Shown: positions 43,197 to 53,520, counted from the stretch's first letter. The stretch: 64,000 bases of DNA from Sphingomonas citri (GCF_019429485.1 NZ_JAHXZN010000001.1:1724022-1788021), one strand, 5' to 3'. Numbers and translations are program-made. Notes: generated by a model not told the origin, from the letters alone.

Positions 43197-45287
43197 GTGA
43201 CCCGTCGTCCTACTGCCCTGCTCTCCTCTGCCCTGCTCGTCGTCACCCCCGCCACCGCCGAGCCTGCCATGGAGCCGCCGGCAGTGACCGACGCCGAGCG
43301 CGACGACACCGAGGATTCGCCGGCCGGCGACATCGTCGTGCTCGGCACGCGCCGCGCCCCCGCCGACGCGGCGCTCTCCTCCGGCGCCGCGACCGAGCGG
43401 CTCTCGCCCGCCAGCCGCGCGATCGAGCGCGACCTGCTCACCGCGGCGGGCACCTACCGCCTGTCCGACGCGCTGGAGCTGGTCAGCGGCGTCAGCCAGC
43501 AGAACAACCGCGGCGGCGTCATGGACAATTTCGCCATCCGCGGCTTCCTCGGCACGCCCGACGGCGGCGCGGAATATTATGTCGACGGCTTCCTCGCCAA
43601 CCGCGGCATGGCGCCGCCGCGCGATCCCGCCACCACCGAGCGGATCGAGCTGCTCAAGGGTCCGGCCGGCGCGCTGTTCGGCGACATCGATCCCGCGGGT
43701 CGCGTCAACCTCGTCAGCAAGACACCGGCGTTCTCCCCGGCCGCCTCCGCCACCCTCGGGGTGGGCTCGTTCGGCACCCGTCGCGCAGAGCTGGACGCGA
43801 CCGCGCCGCTCGCGCCGACGCTGGCCGCGCGGATCGTCGTCGCGGCGGAGGAGTCGGACGGCTGGCGCGACAGGGTCGACCTCAGCCGCCGCACCGTCGC
43901 GCCCTCGCTGACGTGGCGGCCGGGCGCGCTCGCGCTCACGTACGTCGGCGAGATCACGCGTTTCGATACGCCGTTCGACCGCGGCGTCCCGGCGATCGAC
44001 GGGGACGCCAACGCCGCGCCGCGGGCCGCCTTCTACGGCGAGCCCGGCGACGGCGTCACGCGCTTCCGCAACCAGCGCCACCAGCTCACCGCCGACGCCG
44101 CACTGGGCGACGGCTGGGCGCTGACCGCGGGCGCGGCGTGGCGCACCGGGACGCTCAAGGGCTTCTCCTCCGACGCGGCGCGGCTGGTCGGCGAGCGGCT
44201 GTGGCGCCAGCGCCGCTCGCGCGACTTCGCGGTGGACGATGGGTCGGCGCGCGCGGAGCTCAGCGGCCGCCTCGGCCGCCACCGCCCGGCGATCGGGGTG
44301 AAAGGCTATGTGCTCGACTATGCCGAGCGCTGGATGCGCCGCAATCCGAGCGCCGCCGCGCCCTATGCGGTCGACGTGCGCGCGCCCGTCTACGGGCAGG
44401 CGCCGCCGGTGCTGCTGCCCTTCACCAACAATCGCGAGAAGCGCTGGGCCGGCACGCTCTACGTCCAGGACCTGTGGGACGCGACCGACCGCCTCGCGCT
44501 GTCGGGCGCGGCGCGGCTCGACGCCTATCGCCAGCGCATCCGCAACAACAATACCGGCGCGACCGGTCGCGCGATCGGCACGCCGCTGAGCCTGCGGGTC
44601 GGCGCGCGCTACCGCCTCGACGACACGGTCGCGCTGCACGCGAGCTGGGGCGAGAACATGGTGCTCAACTCGGGCACCGACCGGTTCGGTCAGGGCTTCG
44701 CGCCCGAGGAGGGCAGCGGCTACGAGGCGGGCGCGTCGGTGCGTCGCGGCGGGCTCGAGCTGACGCTGAGCTGGTTCGACATCCGCAAGCGCGGCATCCT
44801 CACCACCGACCCGGTCGACGCCAACTTCCTCGCCCCGGTGGGCTCGCTGCGCAGCCGCGGGATCGAGGCCGACGCCGCGCTGCGCGTCGACGATCGCTGG
44901 CAGCTGGTGGCGCATTACGCCTGGACGCGCGCACGCGTCGACGACAGCGGCTTCCCGACCGAGCGCGCGCTCAACGTGCCCGACCACGGCGCCGGGCTGT
45001 TCGCGCTCGGCCGCTTCCTTGACGCGGGAGGACGCGGCGCGTCGCTCAGCGCGGGAGTGAGCTACGTCGGCGCGCGCGCGGGCTCGATCGAGCGCGACTA
45101 TGTCGTGCTGCCGGCCTATGTGAAGGCCAAGGCAGCGGCGGAATATGCTTTGTCGCCGCGGTGGAGCGTGCGCGCCGAGGCGGACAATCTGTTCGACGCG
45201 CGCTACGCCGCCAGCTCGTACAGCCGGGTGTGGATCTATCCGGGCGCGCCGCGCACTGTTCGCGTGGGGCTGCGCATCACGGGGTGA
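43197..45287 (+). CDS. TonB-dependent siderophore-receptor family protein
   Basis: About 696 residues from GTG 43197, which places the signal peptide TALLSSALLVVTPATA at the N-terminus; an in-frame ATG at 43101 adds 32 non-signal residues. The plug reads YRLSDALELVSGVSQQNNRG, NFAIRGF and GPAGALFGDIDPAGRVNLVS, as in siderophore receptors (FhuA/FecA-like group). The barrel ends APRTVRVGLRITG. A metal-chelate or siderophore is the probable ligand; none is specified by the neighbours. It converges with cysNC with a 13-bp gap. Confidence 0.85.
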   Translation: MTRRPTALLSSALLVVTPATAEPAMEPPAVTDAERDDTEDSPAGDIVVLGTRRAPADAALSSGAATERLSPASRAIERDLLTAAGTYRLSDALELVSGVSQQNNRGGVMDNFAIRGFLGTPDGGAEYYVDGFLANRGMAPPRDPATTERIELLKGPAGALFGDIDPAGRVNLVSKTPAFSPAASATLGVGSFGTRRAELDATAPLAPTLAARIVVAAEESDGWRDRVDLSRRTVAPSLTWRPGALALTYVGEITRFDTPFDRGVPAIDGDANAAPRAAFYGEPGDGVTRFRNQRHQLTADAALGDGWALTAGAAWRTGTLKGFSSDAARLVGERLWRQRRSRDFAVDDGSARAELSGRLGRHRPAIGVKGYVLDYAERWMRRNPSAAAPYAVDVRAPVYGQAPPVLLPFTNNREKRWAGTLYVQDLWDATDRLALSGAARLDAYRQRIRNNNTGATGRAIGTPLSLRVGARYRLDDTVALHASWGENMVLNSGTDRFGQGFAPEEGSGYEAGASVRRGGLELTLSWFDIRKRGILTTDPVDANFLAPVGSLRSRGIEADAALRVDDRWQLVAHYAWTRARVDDSGFPTERALNVPDHGAGLFALGRFLDAGGRGASLSAGVSYVGARAGSIERDYVVLPAYVKAKAAAEYALSPRWSVRAEADNLFDARYAASSYSRVWIYPGAPRTVRVGLRITG

Positions 45288-45300
45288 GATCGAGGTACGT

Positions 45301-47208
45301 CTACGCCTCCTCGCGCTCCAGCAGCCACGCCACGATTCGCTCCGCCGCCGCGTCGGCGCTCTCCGCCGCGGTGTCGACGCGCAGCTCGGGCGCCTCGGGC
45401 GGCTCGTAGGGGCTGTCGATCCCTGTGAAGTTCGCCAGCTGGCCGGCGCGCGCCTTCGCATACAGGCCCTTGACGTCGCGGGCCTCCGCCGCCGCCAGTG
45501 ACGTGTCGACATGGACCTCGACGAACTCGCCCTCGGGCAGCATCGCGCGCACCATGTCGCGCTCGGCGCGGAACGGCGAGATGAAGGCGGTCAGCACGAT
45601 CAGCCCCGCGTCGGTCATCAGCCGCGCCACTTCGCCGATGCGGCGGATGTTCTCTACCCGATCGGCGTCGGTGAAGCCGAGGTCGCGGTTGAGCCCGTGG
45701 CGCACGTTGTCGCCGTCGAGCAGGAAGGTGTGGCGGTTCATCCGCGCCAGCTTCTTCTCGACCAGGTTGGCGATGGTCGACTTGCCCGCCCCCGACAGGC
45801 CGGTGAACCACAGGACCGCGGGCCGCTGATTCTTGAGCGCCGCGCGCTTCTCACGCGAGACGTCGGTCGGCTGGCGGTGGACGTTGCTGGCGCGGCGCAG
45901 CGCGAAGCGGATCATCCCCGCCGCTACGGTGGCGTTGGTCGCCTTGTCGATCAGGATGAAGCCGCCCAGCTCGCGGCTCTGCTCATAGGGCTGGAACACG
46001 ATCGGCCGGTCGAGCGACAAGGTCGCCACGCCGATCGCGTTGAGCTCCAGCGTGCGCGCCGCGGTCTGCTCCAGCGTGTTGACGTTGACCTGATATTTGG
46101 GCTGGCGCAGCACCGCCGAGGCGCTCTGCGTGGCGAGCTGGAAGGCGTAGCTGCGCCCCGGCAGCATCGCCTCCTCCGCCATCCACACCAACGTCGCCTC
46201 GAACTGGTCCGCCACCTCGGGTGGATCGTCCGACGCGGCGATGACGTCGCCGCGCGAGCAGTCGACCTCGTCGGCGAGCGTCAGCGTCACTGCCTCGCCC
46301 GCCTCCGCGCGGTCGCGGTCGCCGCCGAGCGCGACGATGCGCTTGACCGTCGTGGTGCGCCCCGAGGGGACGATCCGCACCGGGTCGCCGGGGCGCACCG
46401 CGCCGCCCGCGATCGTGCCGGCGAAGCCGCGGAAGTCGAGGTCGGGGCGGTTGACCCATTGCACCGGCAGGCGGAACGGCGCGCGCGCGGCACGGTCGGC
46501 GTCGACCGGCACCTGCTCGAGATGCTCGATCAGCGTCGGGCCGTCATACCAGTCCATGTACTGGCTGCGCGTCGCGATATTGTCGCCGCCCAGGCCGGAG
46601 ACCGGGATGGCGCGGAAGTCCGTGATGCCGATCTCGCTGGCGAAGGCGCGATAGGCGAGACGGATGCGATCGAACGCGCCCTGGTCGTAGTGGACAAGGT
46701 CCATCTTGTTGATCGCCAGCACGACATGGCGGATGCCGAGCAGCTGCGCGAGATAGGAGTGGCGCCGCGTCTGCGTCAGCACGCCTTTGCGCGCGTCGAC
46801 CAGGATCACCGCGAGATCGGCGGTGGAGGCGCCGGTGACCATGTTGCGCGTGTACTGCTCGTGGCCGGGCGTGTCGGCGACGATGAACTTGCGAGTCTCG
46901 GTGGCGAAGAAGCGGTAGGCGACGTCGATCGTGATGCCCTGCTCGCGCTCGGCGGCGAGCCCGTCGACCAGCAGCGCGAAGTCGATGTTGCCGCCCTGCG
47001 TGCCGACGCGCTTGGAATCATCCTCGAGCGCGGCGAGCTGGTCCTCGAAGACGTGCTTGCTGTCGTAGAGCAGCCGCCCGATCAGCGTCGACTTGCCGTC
47101 GTCGACCGAGCCGCAGGTGAGGAAGCGCAGCAGCGACTTCTCCTCGTGCCGCGCGAGATAGGCGGCGACGTCGGCGCGAATCAGCGCGTCGGGCTGGTAG
47201 CTGGTCAT
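45301..47208 (-). CDS. cysN: Sulfate adenylyltransferase large subunit fused to APS kinase
   Basis: A 635-residue CysN-CysC fusion. The EF-Tu-like GTPase part has [12 protein letters not shown] (about 33-44), [12 protein letters not shown] (about 112-123) and NKMD (about 168). The C-terminal APS kinase (about 455-635) has its own P-loop GLSGAGKST and [18 protein letters not shown]. With CysD it makes APS from sulfate, and the kinase arm makes PAPS. A PAPS-producing pair beside cysQ suits sulfation or assimilation. cysH/cysI are absent from the window. Confidence 0.96.
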   Translation of the reverse strand: MTSYQPDALIRADVAAYLARHEEKSLLRFLTCGSVDDGKSTLIGRLLYDSKHVFEDQLAALEDDSKRVGTQGGNIDFALLVDGLAAEREQGITIDVAYRFFATETRKFIVADTPGHEQYTRNMVTGASTADLAVILVDARKGVLTQTRRHSYLAQLLGIRHVVLAINKMDLVHYDQGAFDRIRLAYRAFASEIGITDFRAIPVSGLGGDNIATRSQYMDWYDGPTLIEHLEQVPVDADRAARAPFRLPVQWVNRPDLDFRGFAGTIAGGAVRPGDPVRIVPSGRTTTVKRIVALGGDRDRAEAGEAVTLTLADEVDCSRGDVIAASDDPPEVADQFEATLVWMAEEAMLPGRSYAFQLATQSASAVLRQPKYQVNVNTLEQTAARTLELNAIGVATLSLDRPIVFQPYEQSRELGGFILIDKATNATVAAGMIRFALRRASNVHRQPTDVSREKRAALKNQRPAVLWFTGLSGAGKSTIANLVEKKLARMNRHTFLLDGDNVRHGLNRDLGFTDADRVENIRRIGEVARLMTDAGLIVLTAFISPFRAERDMVRAMLPEGEFVEVHVDTSLAAAEARDVKGLYAKARAGQLANFTGIDSPYEPPEAPELRVDTAAESADAAAERIVAWLLEREEA

Positions 47209-47251
47209 GCGCGGAGTTCCGAGTTGCCAATCCGCGTCGCCCGAACCCCCA

Positions 47252-48148
47252 TCAGAAATACCCCTGCTGCTTCTTCTGCTCCATGCTCGCGCCGGCGTCC
47301 TGGTCGATGGCGCGGCCCTGGCGCTCGCTGGTGGTGGTGAGCAGCATCTCGCGGATCACGTCGTGCAGCGTCGCCGCCTCGCTCTCCACCGCGCCGCTCA
47401 AGGGATAGCAGCCGAGCGTGCGAAAGCGGATCGAGCGCTCCACCGGCACCTCGCCGGGCGCCAGCGGGAAGCGCTCGTCGTCGACCATCAGCAGCAGCCC
47501 GTCGCGCTCCACCGTCGGGCGCGGCGCGGCGAAATAGAGCGGCACGATCTCGATCTTCTCGCGCGCGATATATTGCCACACGTCGAGCTCGGTCCAGTTG
47601 GAGATCGGGAAGACGCGCATGCTCTCGCCCTTGGCGTGGCGCGCGTTGTACAGCTGCCACAGTTCGGGGCGCTGCGCCTTGGGGTCCCAGCGGTGCGTCG
47701 CGCTGCGGAAGGAGAAGATGCGCTCCTTGGCGCGGCTCTTCTCCTCGTCGCGGCGCGCGCCGCCGAACGCGGCGTCGAAGCGGTGCAGGTCGAGCGCCTG
47801 CTTGAGCCCCTCGGTCTTCCACAATTCGGTGTGGAGCGCGCCGTGATCGAACGGGTTGATCCCACGCGCCAGCGCCTCGGGGTTGCGGTGGACGATCAGC
47901 TCCATCCCCGCCTCGCGCGCGGCACGGTCGCGCAGCGCGTACATTGCCTGGAACTTCCACGTCGTGTCGACGTGGAGCAGCGGGAACGGCGGCGGCGCGG
48001 GATAGAAGGCCTTGCGCGCGAGGTGGAGCATCACCGCGCTGTCCTTGCCGATCGAGTAGAGCATCACCGGCCGCTCCGCGACCGCGACCACCTCGCGCAG
48101 GATATGGATGCTCTCGGCCTCGAGCCGGTCGAGGTGGGTCAGCGTCAT
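47252..48148 (-). CDS. cysD: Sulfate adenylyltransferase small subunit
   Basis: A 298-residue ATP-sulfurylase subunit of the PP-loop family. The pyrophosphatase loop [17 protein letters not shown] lies at about residues 34-50, and [20 protein letters not shown], with [12 protein letters not shown] follows. The C-terminus ends EQKKQQGYF as in CysD. cysNC starts 43 bp downstream. It lies 13 bp after cysQ, so the order cysQ-cysD-cysNC is one operon. Confidence 0.96.
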   Translation of the reverse strand: MTLTHLDRLEAESIHILREVVAVAERPVMLYSIGKDSAVMLHLARKAFYPAPPPFPLLHVDTTWKFQAMYALRDRAAREAGMELIVHRNPEALARGINPFDHGALHTELWKTEGLKQALDLHRFDAAFGGARRDEEKSRAKERIFSFRSATHRWDPKAQRPELWQLYNARHAKGESMRVFPISNWTELDVWQYIAREKIEIVPLYFAAPRPTVERDGLLLMVDDERFPLAPGEVPVERSIRFRTLGCYPLSGAVESEAATLHDVIREMLLTTTSERQGRAIDQDAGASMEQKKQQGYF

Positions 48149-48161
48149 CGTCGGGCGGCTC

Positions 48162-48986
48162 TCAGCGGAGGTAGGGGCGCAGCGGCGCGGGCTGGTAGCC
48201 GCCGGTGGCGACGAAGCCGGCGTTGCGATAGCCCGGCTTGCCGTAGGTGAAGGGCGCGCCGTCGACGTCGAGCGTGCGCCCGCCCGCGGCGCGCAGCACC
48301 GCGTCGCCCGCGGCCGTGTCCCACTCCATCGTCGGCCCGGTGCGCGGGTAGACGTCGGCCTCGCCGCACGCCACCAAAGCGAACTTGAGGCTGGAGCCGA
48401 CCGCGACGCGCTCGCTCACCCCGCCCGCGTCGAGCCATTCGTCGAGCCCCGGCATGGCGTGGCTCTTCGACGCCACCGCACAGGGTTTGCCGCCGCACGT
48501 GCGGACGCGAATGAGCTGTGCCGTGCCGCGCGGGCCGCCCGGCGCGCGCGCCGCCGTCCAGGCGGCGTCCTGCGCCACGTCGCCCCAGTAGAGCGTGTCG
48601 CGCGCGGGGGCATAGACCACGCCCATGGTCGGCACGCCGCGCTCGACCAGCGCGATGTTGACGGTGAAGTCGTCGCCGCGGCGGACGAACTCCTTGGTGC
48701 CGTCGAGCGGGTCGACCAGGAAGAAGGCGTCGGCCACCGCTGGGATGTCGCCCGCCGCGGCCTGCTCCTCGGCCACCACCGGGATCGTAGGGGCGACGAC
48801 GGCGAGCCCGGCGAGGATCGCCGCCTCGGCGTCGCGATCGGCGGCGGTGACGGGGCTCTCGTCGCTCTTGTGCATCACCGCGCAGCCGGCGGTGAAGTGG
48901 CGCCACACGATATCGCCCCCCGCCTCGGCGAGCGCGACGATCGCGGCGAGCAGCGCGGGACGGTCGGTGATGTCGGTCATGGGCAT
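48162..48986 (-). CDS. cysQ: 3'(2'),5'-bisphosphate nucleotidase CysQ
   Basis: About 274 residues; clears PAP made during sulfur assimilation. Inositol-monophosphatase-fold motifs are present: DPLDGTKEF (metal-binding Asp pair), and [15 protein letters not shown] near residue 230, plus the Glu in [10 protein letters not shown] 48986 (MPMTDITD) and ATG 48980 are both possible; neither has a strong ribosome site. It leads the cysQ-cysD-cysNC operon. Confidence 0.93.
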   Translation of the reverse strand: MPMTDITDRPALLAAIVALAEAGGDIVWRHFTAGCAVMHKSDESPVTAADRDAEAAILAGLAVVAPTIPVVAEEQAAAGDIPAVADAFFLVDPLDGTKEFVRRGDDFTVNIALVERGVPTMGVVYAPARDTLYWGDVAQDAAWTAARAPGGPRGTAQLIRVRTCGGKPCAVASKSHAMPGLDEWLDAGGVSERVAVGSSLKFALVACGEADVYPRTGPTMEWDTAAGDAVLRAAGGRTLDVDGAPFTYGKPGYRNAGFVATGGYQPAPLRPYLR

Positions 48987-49166
48987 TGTATGTGGCGTGG
49001 CACGCGCGCCGCGACCAGCAAGAATAAGCGCGATCCTCCGCAAGTTGGGGTTGGGCGGCGGCGATAGGGCGGGCGGGGTACGCCGTTTGGAAGCGGCGGG
49101 GGCGGAATGAGCGGGGCTGCGCTCGAGCCGCGCGGGCGCCAGAGGGTTAGGTCGATTGCGCCAATC

Positions 49167-49181
49167 TGAGAGTTATTCTCA
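49167..49181 (+). promoter_or_regulatory. Fur-box-like 7-1-7 palindrome upstream of a secreted protein gene
   Basis: TGAGAGT-T-ATTCTCA: the two heptamers are complementary at 6 of 7 positions, matching the 7-1-7 layout TGAxAATxATTxTCA of Fur sites. It is 107 bp upstream of the GTG at 49289. Iron control of that gene is inferred from the motif alone. Confidence 0.4.
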
Positions 49182-49288
49182 GGAGCGCGCCGACTTTGGA
49201 CCGCGCGCCCGTCCTAATATGAGACCAAGTAGGACGAGGCATTGCCCCTCCCGCTCGATGTCACACCCTTCTCGCAACGGAGGCGCAC

Positions 49289-49726
49289 GTGAAGCACAGC
49301 ATGATGATCAATATGGCAGCGGCCCTGTCCCTGGCGGCGACGCCGGCCACGGCCAGTATCTCCGCCAGCTATGGTTCGGACACACAGACGCCAGCTATCG
49401 GTGATTCGAACGACTTCTTTGAAACCGATTATTTTAGCGTACCCAGCAGCGTTCCTGATAGCGGCTCAATTGACCACGTCACCTGGGCGGTAGGAGATTA
49501 CGGCCTTAGCAACGACTCAATAGCAGTCGAGTTGTGCGTGAAAGGTGAAGGATCGAGCGGATGCACGGGCGATTTCACCGACTACAAAGGCAGTACGAGC
49601 CAATTTTCAGGACGAAAAGCAACAACAGTTTTTTATCTTAAAATCAAGATCAAAACGGATGTTTATCAGAGATTTCAATCAAACTACACCTCAAGGCAGC
49701 AGACCCGTCTAGAAGTATATTACTGA
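49289..49726 (+). CDS. Secreted protein of unknown family (145 residues)
   Basis: Start GTG 49289 has GGAGG six bases upstream. A signal peptide (residues 1-23, LSLAATPATA) precedes a mature part of about 122 residues that looks beta-rich (DSIAVELCVKGEG, TTVFYLKIKIKTDVYQRF, TRLEVYY). It has a single Cys pair and Ser/Asp/Gly/Thr-rich loops. I do not recognise the family. Codon and base use are markedly less GC-rich than the flanking cys and ccm genes, a sign of recent acquisition. A Fur-like box lies upstream and an unknown cytosolic protein follows. Confidence 0.7.
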   Translation: MKHSMMINMAAALSLAATPATASISASYGSDTQTPAIGDSNDFFETDYFSVPSSVPDSGSIDHVTWAVGDYGLSNDSIAVELCVKGEGSSGCTGDFTDYKGSTSQFSGRKATTVFYLKIKIKTDVYQRFQSNYTSRQQTRLEVYY

Positions 49727-49739
49727 CACTAATTTTCGT

Positions 49740-49773
49740 AGCACGGGAGCGGGGCGTGCTCCGCCCCCGTGCT
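49740..49773. terminator. GC-rich hairpin between the two unknown genes
   Basis: AGCACGGG (49740-49747) pairs with CCCGTGCT (49766-49773), with a further internal GCGG/CCGC pairing. It begins 13 bases after the secreted-protein stop. No U-run follows, so it may be an attenuator or processing site rather than a full terminator. Confidence 0.5.
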
Positions 49774-49789
49774 CGCGTAGAGAGAGTTT

Positions 49790-50446
49790 ATGAAAATTAG
49801 CCAAGCTCATAGCCTTTCACCGACTATCGCACCGCTCCATACCTCCAGCATTAGAGAAGTGCTCAATACGCGAAGAATAATCGCAAACACCGATTCCCAG
49901 AGGCAAGCACCGGTGATTTCGGTAGAAGAGCGAGCGGCGCAGCTCGGCAACCTTCTTATACCGCGCGACGCGCCTCGACTTCTACGCTTCCTAGACGTCG
50001 AGGTTCCTTCGGTCTTCACAAAGCCGCTTACCGATGATCAGATGATGGCGAAGTGGATGAAAGAATCGATTTCTCATCCGCTCCGTCCAACTGGCAAAGG
50101 AGTTTCAAATGGCTACACGCAGGACGACGTCGACACGATCAAGGCCATGACCGGCTATAATTTCATCGCCTTCGATGGTGGCACGACAGTGGTTGACGAT
50201 GATGGCAACCCGGTGTCCTACGAAGTCTCTAAGATGATCATGAAGATTGCCGACCGCATCGAGACCGATCGATCGCTCGGCCTTCTCGTCGGCGACATCA
50301 CCGAAAGCTACTTGCGCGGCGTGTTCAAGGACTTCGAGAAGAACGGCAAGCCGTTCCCCGAGGATTGGCTGAAACGCGGGCTGGCGTATGTGCGCGAGCG
50401 CGACACGCCCCGCCCCACCGCGGTGCGGCGCTCGATCACCGCCTAA
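49790..50446 (+). CDS. Uncharacterised 218-residue protein in a low-GC patch
   Basis: No signal peptide or membrane helix; soluble, mixed charge. A compact C-terminal region (about 110-205) includes DDVDTIKAMTGYNFIAFDGG, SYEVSKMIMKIADRIETDRS and ITESYLRGVFKDF. I do not recognise it. AGAGAG lies just upstream of the ATG. Its first half is notably AT-richer than its end, which rises to the local GC level near 50380. It follows the secreted protein by 63 bp with a hairpin between. The pair sits between cys and ccm operons and is likely accessory. Confidence 0.7.
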   Translation: MKISQAHSLSPTIAPLHTSSIREVLNTRRIIANTDSQRQAPVISVEERAAQLGNLLIPRDAPRLLRFLDVEVPSVFTKPLTDDQMMAKWMKESISHPLRPTGKGVSNGYTQDDVDTIKAMTGYNFIAFDGGTTVVDDDGNPVSYEVSKMIMKIADRIETDRSLGLLVGDITESYLRGVFKDFEKNGKPFPEDWLKRGLAYVRERDTPRPTAVRRSITA

Positions 50447-50549
50447 GAGAGACTTTCAACTGGCACTCGAGATTTGGCTGATGGCGAGGCTGGTGAAACG
50501 CTGCGGCGCGGGTGGGTTGAGGCTCGCCGACAGCAACGAGTGCCCTGCC

Positions 50550-50951
50550 TTAACGCCCCCGCCGCCGGAACGAGCCGCGCGCCACCACCACGCCGATCGC
50601 GAGCAGCAGCAGCGGCGCCAGCCACAGCGGCAGCGTGGCGCGCGACACCGGCGGGTCGTAGCTGACGTAATCGCCGTAGCGCGCGATCAGCCAGTCGCGC
50701 ACCGCGCGCGGCGACTCCCCCGCCGCGACACGCTGGCGCACCAGCGCGCGCATCTCGCCCGCCATGTCGGCGTCGCTGTCCGCGATCGACTGGCCCTGAC
50801 AGACGAGGCAGCGCAGCGTCTCCATCAGCGCGCGCGCCTGGCGCTCCTGCTCGGGGTCGCGCAGCTGGGTATAAGCGAGCGGCGGCAGCGCGGTCTGCGC
50901 CATCGCCGGCACCGCCAGCCACAGCGCCAGCAGCGCCGCGCCGCGCCTCAC
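50550..50951 (-). CDS. ccmH: Cytochrome c maturation protein CcmH (CycL type)
   Basis: A 133-residue haem-ligation component that reduces apocytochrome thiols. A signal segment (LLALWLAVPAMAQ) precedes the active-site LRCLVCQGQSIADSDA (Cys-x-x-Cys) at about residues 43-58. A C-terminal membrane anchor (LPLWLAPLLLLAIGVVVA) follows. The GTG at 50951 overlaps the ccmG stop by four bases. Confidence 0.94.
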   Translation of the reverse strand: MRRGAALLALWLAVPAMAQTALPPLAYTQLRDPEQERQARALMETLRCLVCQGQSIADSDADMAGEMRALVRQRVAAGESPRAVRDWLIARYGDYVSYDPPVSRATLPLWLAPLLLLAIGVVVARGSFRRRGR

Positions 50952-51535
50952 CGCGCCGTCCCCGGCGTCCGCGCCTCGGCGAGCGCCTGGAGCAGCTCCG
51001 GCACGTCCTCGGCGCGGATATCGCCGACGTGCTGGAGCCGGATGATCCCCTGCCCGTCGACCACGAAGGTCTCGGGCACGCCCGACGAGCCGAGCGCGAG
51101 CTGGAGTCGGCTGTGCGGGTCGCTGCCGACGCTGGCATAAGGGTCGCCGTGGCGCTGGAGGAAGGCGGTGACGTCGGCGGGCGTGTCCTTGATCGCCACC
51201 GCGTCGATCGGCACGCCCGCGGCCTTGAGCGTCAGCAGCTGCGGCGCCTCCGCGACGCAGGGCACGCACCAGCTGGCGAAGACGTTGAGCAGCCGCGGCG
51301 CGCCGCGCCGGAAGTCGGCGTCGGTCACGCCCGGCTTGCCCGGCGCGATCGCGGGGAGCGTGAACGCGGGCAGCGGCTTGCCCACCATCGCCGAGTAGAC
51401 GGTGCGATCGGCCGGACGCCACAGCCCCCACAGCACCACCGCCAGCACGACGCCGAAGGCACAGAGCGGCAGCCACAGCAGCCAGCGCGCGTGGCGCGGG
51501 CCCGCGCCCGCAGCCGGATCGACGCCCGCGCTCAC
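50948..51535 (-). CDS. ccmG: Thiol:disulfide interchange protein CcmG/DsbE
   Basis: A 195-residue membrane-tethered thioredoxin-fold protein. An N-terminal anchor (LLWLPLCAFGVVLAVVLWGL) precedes the fold with active site ASWCVPCVAEAP (WCVPC). It keeps apocytochrome c cysteines reduced for haem attachment. GTG 51535 overlaps the ccmF stop by four bases. Confidence 0.94.
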   Translation of the reverse strand: MSAGVDPAAGAGPRHARWLLWLPLCAFGVVLAVVLWGLWRPADRTVYSAMVGKPLPAFTLPAIAPGKPGVTDADFRRGAPRLLNVFASWCVPCVAEAPQLLTLKAAGVPIDAVAIKDTPADVTAFLQRHGDPYASVGSDPHSRLQLALGSSGVPETFVVDGQGIIRLQHVGDIRAEDVPELLQALAEARTPGTAR

Positions 51536-53487
51536 GCCGCGCCCCAGGCGACGCCCTCGGCGAGCGCGTCGGCGCGGCGGCGCTGGTGCCACAGCCGCCA
51601 TTGATGCCCTACCAGCGCGAGCGCGCCGCCCAGCGCGATCAGGAAACCGCCGAACCAGATCAGCGTCACCATCGGCTTCCACCACAGCCGCAGCTGCCAG
51701 CGCCCGTCCTCGCCCAAGGTGCCGAGCACGGCGTAGAGCTGCCCGTCCCAGCGTGTCAGGATCGCGCTCTCGTTGGTGGTCGTCACCGGGGTGGTGAAAT
51801 AGCGCACCTGCGGGCGCAGCACCGCGATCGCTTCATCGTCGAGCGTCACCGCCAGCCGGCCCTCGAGCGCGGTCCAATTATCCCCCACCAGCGGGCGCAC
51901 GCCCTCCAGCCGCACGGTGAAGCCCGCCACGCGCGCCGGGTCGCCGGTGCCGACCGCGACCAGCCGCTCCTGCGTGTAGGCGGTGCTCGCCGCCATGCCG
52001 ATCAGCGACACCGCGACACCGAGATGCGCCACCACCATGCCCCACAGCTGGAGCGGGGCGCGGCGCAGGTTGCGCTTCGCCAGCGGCGCGACGCTGGCCA
52101 CCGCGAGGCCGACGCCGAGCGCGATGCCGAGCAGCGGCAGCGGCGCGATCGGCCCGCCCAGCACGAAGGCGCCAACCCCCGCGAACAGGGTGGCGGCGAT
52201 CGCGGGAAAGAGCCGCTGCGCCACCTCGCTCGGCTCGTCGCGGCGCCAGCGCATCACCGGCCCGGCGGCGAGCACCGCGACGAGCAGCAGCGCCACCGGC
52301 CCCGCTGTCGAGTCGAAGAAGGGCGGACCGACGGAGAGCTGCACCCCCATCGCCGCGGCGACGATCGGGTAGAAGGTGCCGATCAGCACGATGCCGAGGA
52401 TCACGGTGAGCAGCAGGTTGTTCGCGACCAGCGAGCCCTCGCGGCTGACCGCCTCGAACAATTTGCCCTGCCGCACCGTGCCGATGCGCAGCCCGAACAG
52501 CAGCAGTGCGCCACCGATGTAGATCACCAGCAGCGCCAGGATGAAGGCGCCGCGGCGCGGGTCGACCGCGAAGGCGTGGACGCTGGTGAGGATGCCCGAT
52601 CGCACCAGGAAGGTGCCGATCATGCTCATCGAGAAGGCCACCACCGCGAGCATCACGGTCCAGGCGCGCAGCCCGTCGCGCGTCGCCAGCACGCTCACCG
52701 AGTGGAGCAGCGCGGTGGCGGCGAGCCACGGCATCAGGCTGGCGTTCTCCACCGGATCCCAGAACCACCAGCCGCCCCAGCCGAGCTCGTAATAGGCCCA
52801 GTAGCTGCCCGCGGTGATGCCGAGCGTCAGGAAGATCCAGGCGCCGAGCACCCACGGACGCATCGCGCGCGCGAAGGCGGCGCCGACGTCGCGCGTCACC
52901 AGCGCGCCCACCGCGAAGGAGAAGGCCACCGAGAGACCGACATAGCCGGCGTAGAGCGTAGGCGGGTGGAAGGCGAGCCCGGGGTCCTGCAGCAGCGGGT
53001 TGAGCCCGGCGCCGTCCGCGGGCGCGGGGTCGAGCCGCGCGAACGGGTTGGAAGCGAACAGCAGGAAGGCGTAGAAGCCGAGCGCGATCGTCGCCTGCGC
53101 CGCGAGCGTGGCGACCAACGTGTCCGCGCGCAGGCGATGCTCCAGCCGCGCCACCGCCGCGCCGGCGAGGCCGAGGATGGTCACCCACAGCAGCATCGAG
53201 CCCTCGTGGTTCCCCCACGCGCCCGCGAACTTGTAGAGCGTCGGCTTCATCGAGTGGCTGTTGGCGGCGACCAGCGCGACCGACATGTCCGAGGCGAGGA
53301 AGGCGGCGATCAGCGCCGCCATCGCAATCAGCGCGAGCACGCCCTGGACGGTGGCGACCGCGCGCACCGTCGGCGCCGCGCGCGCGGCGTCGGCGCCCTG
53401 CTTGAGCGCGAGCGCGCCGAGGACGAGCTGCGCCAGCGCGAGCGCGGCGGCGAGCCAGAGCGCGACGAGGCCGGTCTCGGCGGTCAT
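51532..53487 (-). CDS. ccmF: Haem lyase subunit CcmF
   Basis: A 651-residue polytopic membrane protein (about 15 helices) that ligates haem to apocytochrome c. The tryptophan-rich signature WGGWWFWDPVENASLMPWLA lies near residues 233-252, and conserved His residues flank it. The C-terminal soluble domain (about 540-615) carries RPLVGDNWTALEGRL. ccmE, usually just upstream, is missing; a short uncharacterised gene is there instead. Confidence 0.97.
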   Translation of the reverse strand: MTAETGLVALWLAAALALAQLVLGALALKQGADAARAAPTVRAVATVQGVLALIAMAALIAAFLASDMSVALVAANSHSMKPTLYKFAGAWGNHEGSMLLWVTILGLAGAAVARLEHRLRADTLVATLAAQATIALGFYAFLLFASNPFARLDPAPADGAGLNPLLQDPGLAFHPPTLYAGYVGLSVAFSFAVGALVTRDVGAAFARAMRPWVLGAWIFLTLGITAGSYWAYYELGWGGWWFWDPVENASLMPWLAATALLHSVSVLATRDGLRAWTVMLAVVAFSMSMIGTFLVRSGILTSVHAFAVDPRRGAFILALLVIYIGGALLLFGLRIGTVRQGKLFEAVSREGSLVANNLLLTVILGIVLIGTFYPIVAAAMGVQLSVGPPFFDSTAGPVALLLVAVLAAGPVMRWRRDEPSEVAQRLFPAIAATLFAGVGAFVLGGPIAPLPLLGIALGVGLAVASVAPLAKRNLRRAPLQLWGMVVAHLGVAVSLIGMAASTAYTQERLVAVGTGDPARVAGFTVRLEGVRPLVGDNWTALEGRLAVTLDDEAIAVLRPQVRYFTTPVTTTNESAILTRWDGQLYAVLGTLGEDGRWQLRLWWKPMVTLIWFGGFLIALGGALALVGHQWRLWHQRRRADALAEGVAWGAA

Positions 53488-53520
53488 GCGAGGAGAAACG
53501 CGGGCAACACGCGCAGGGCT

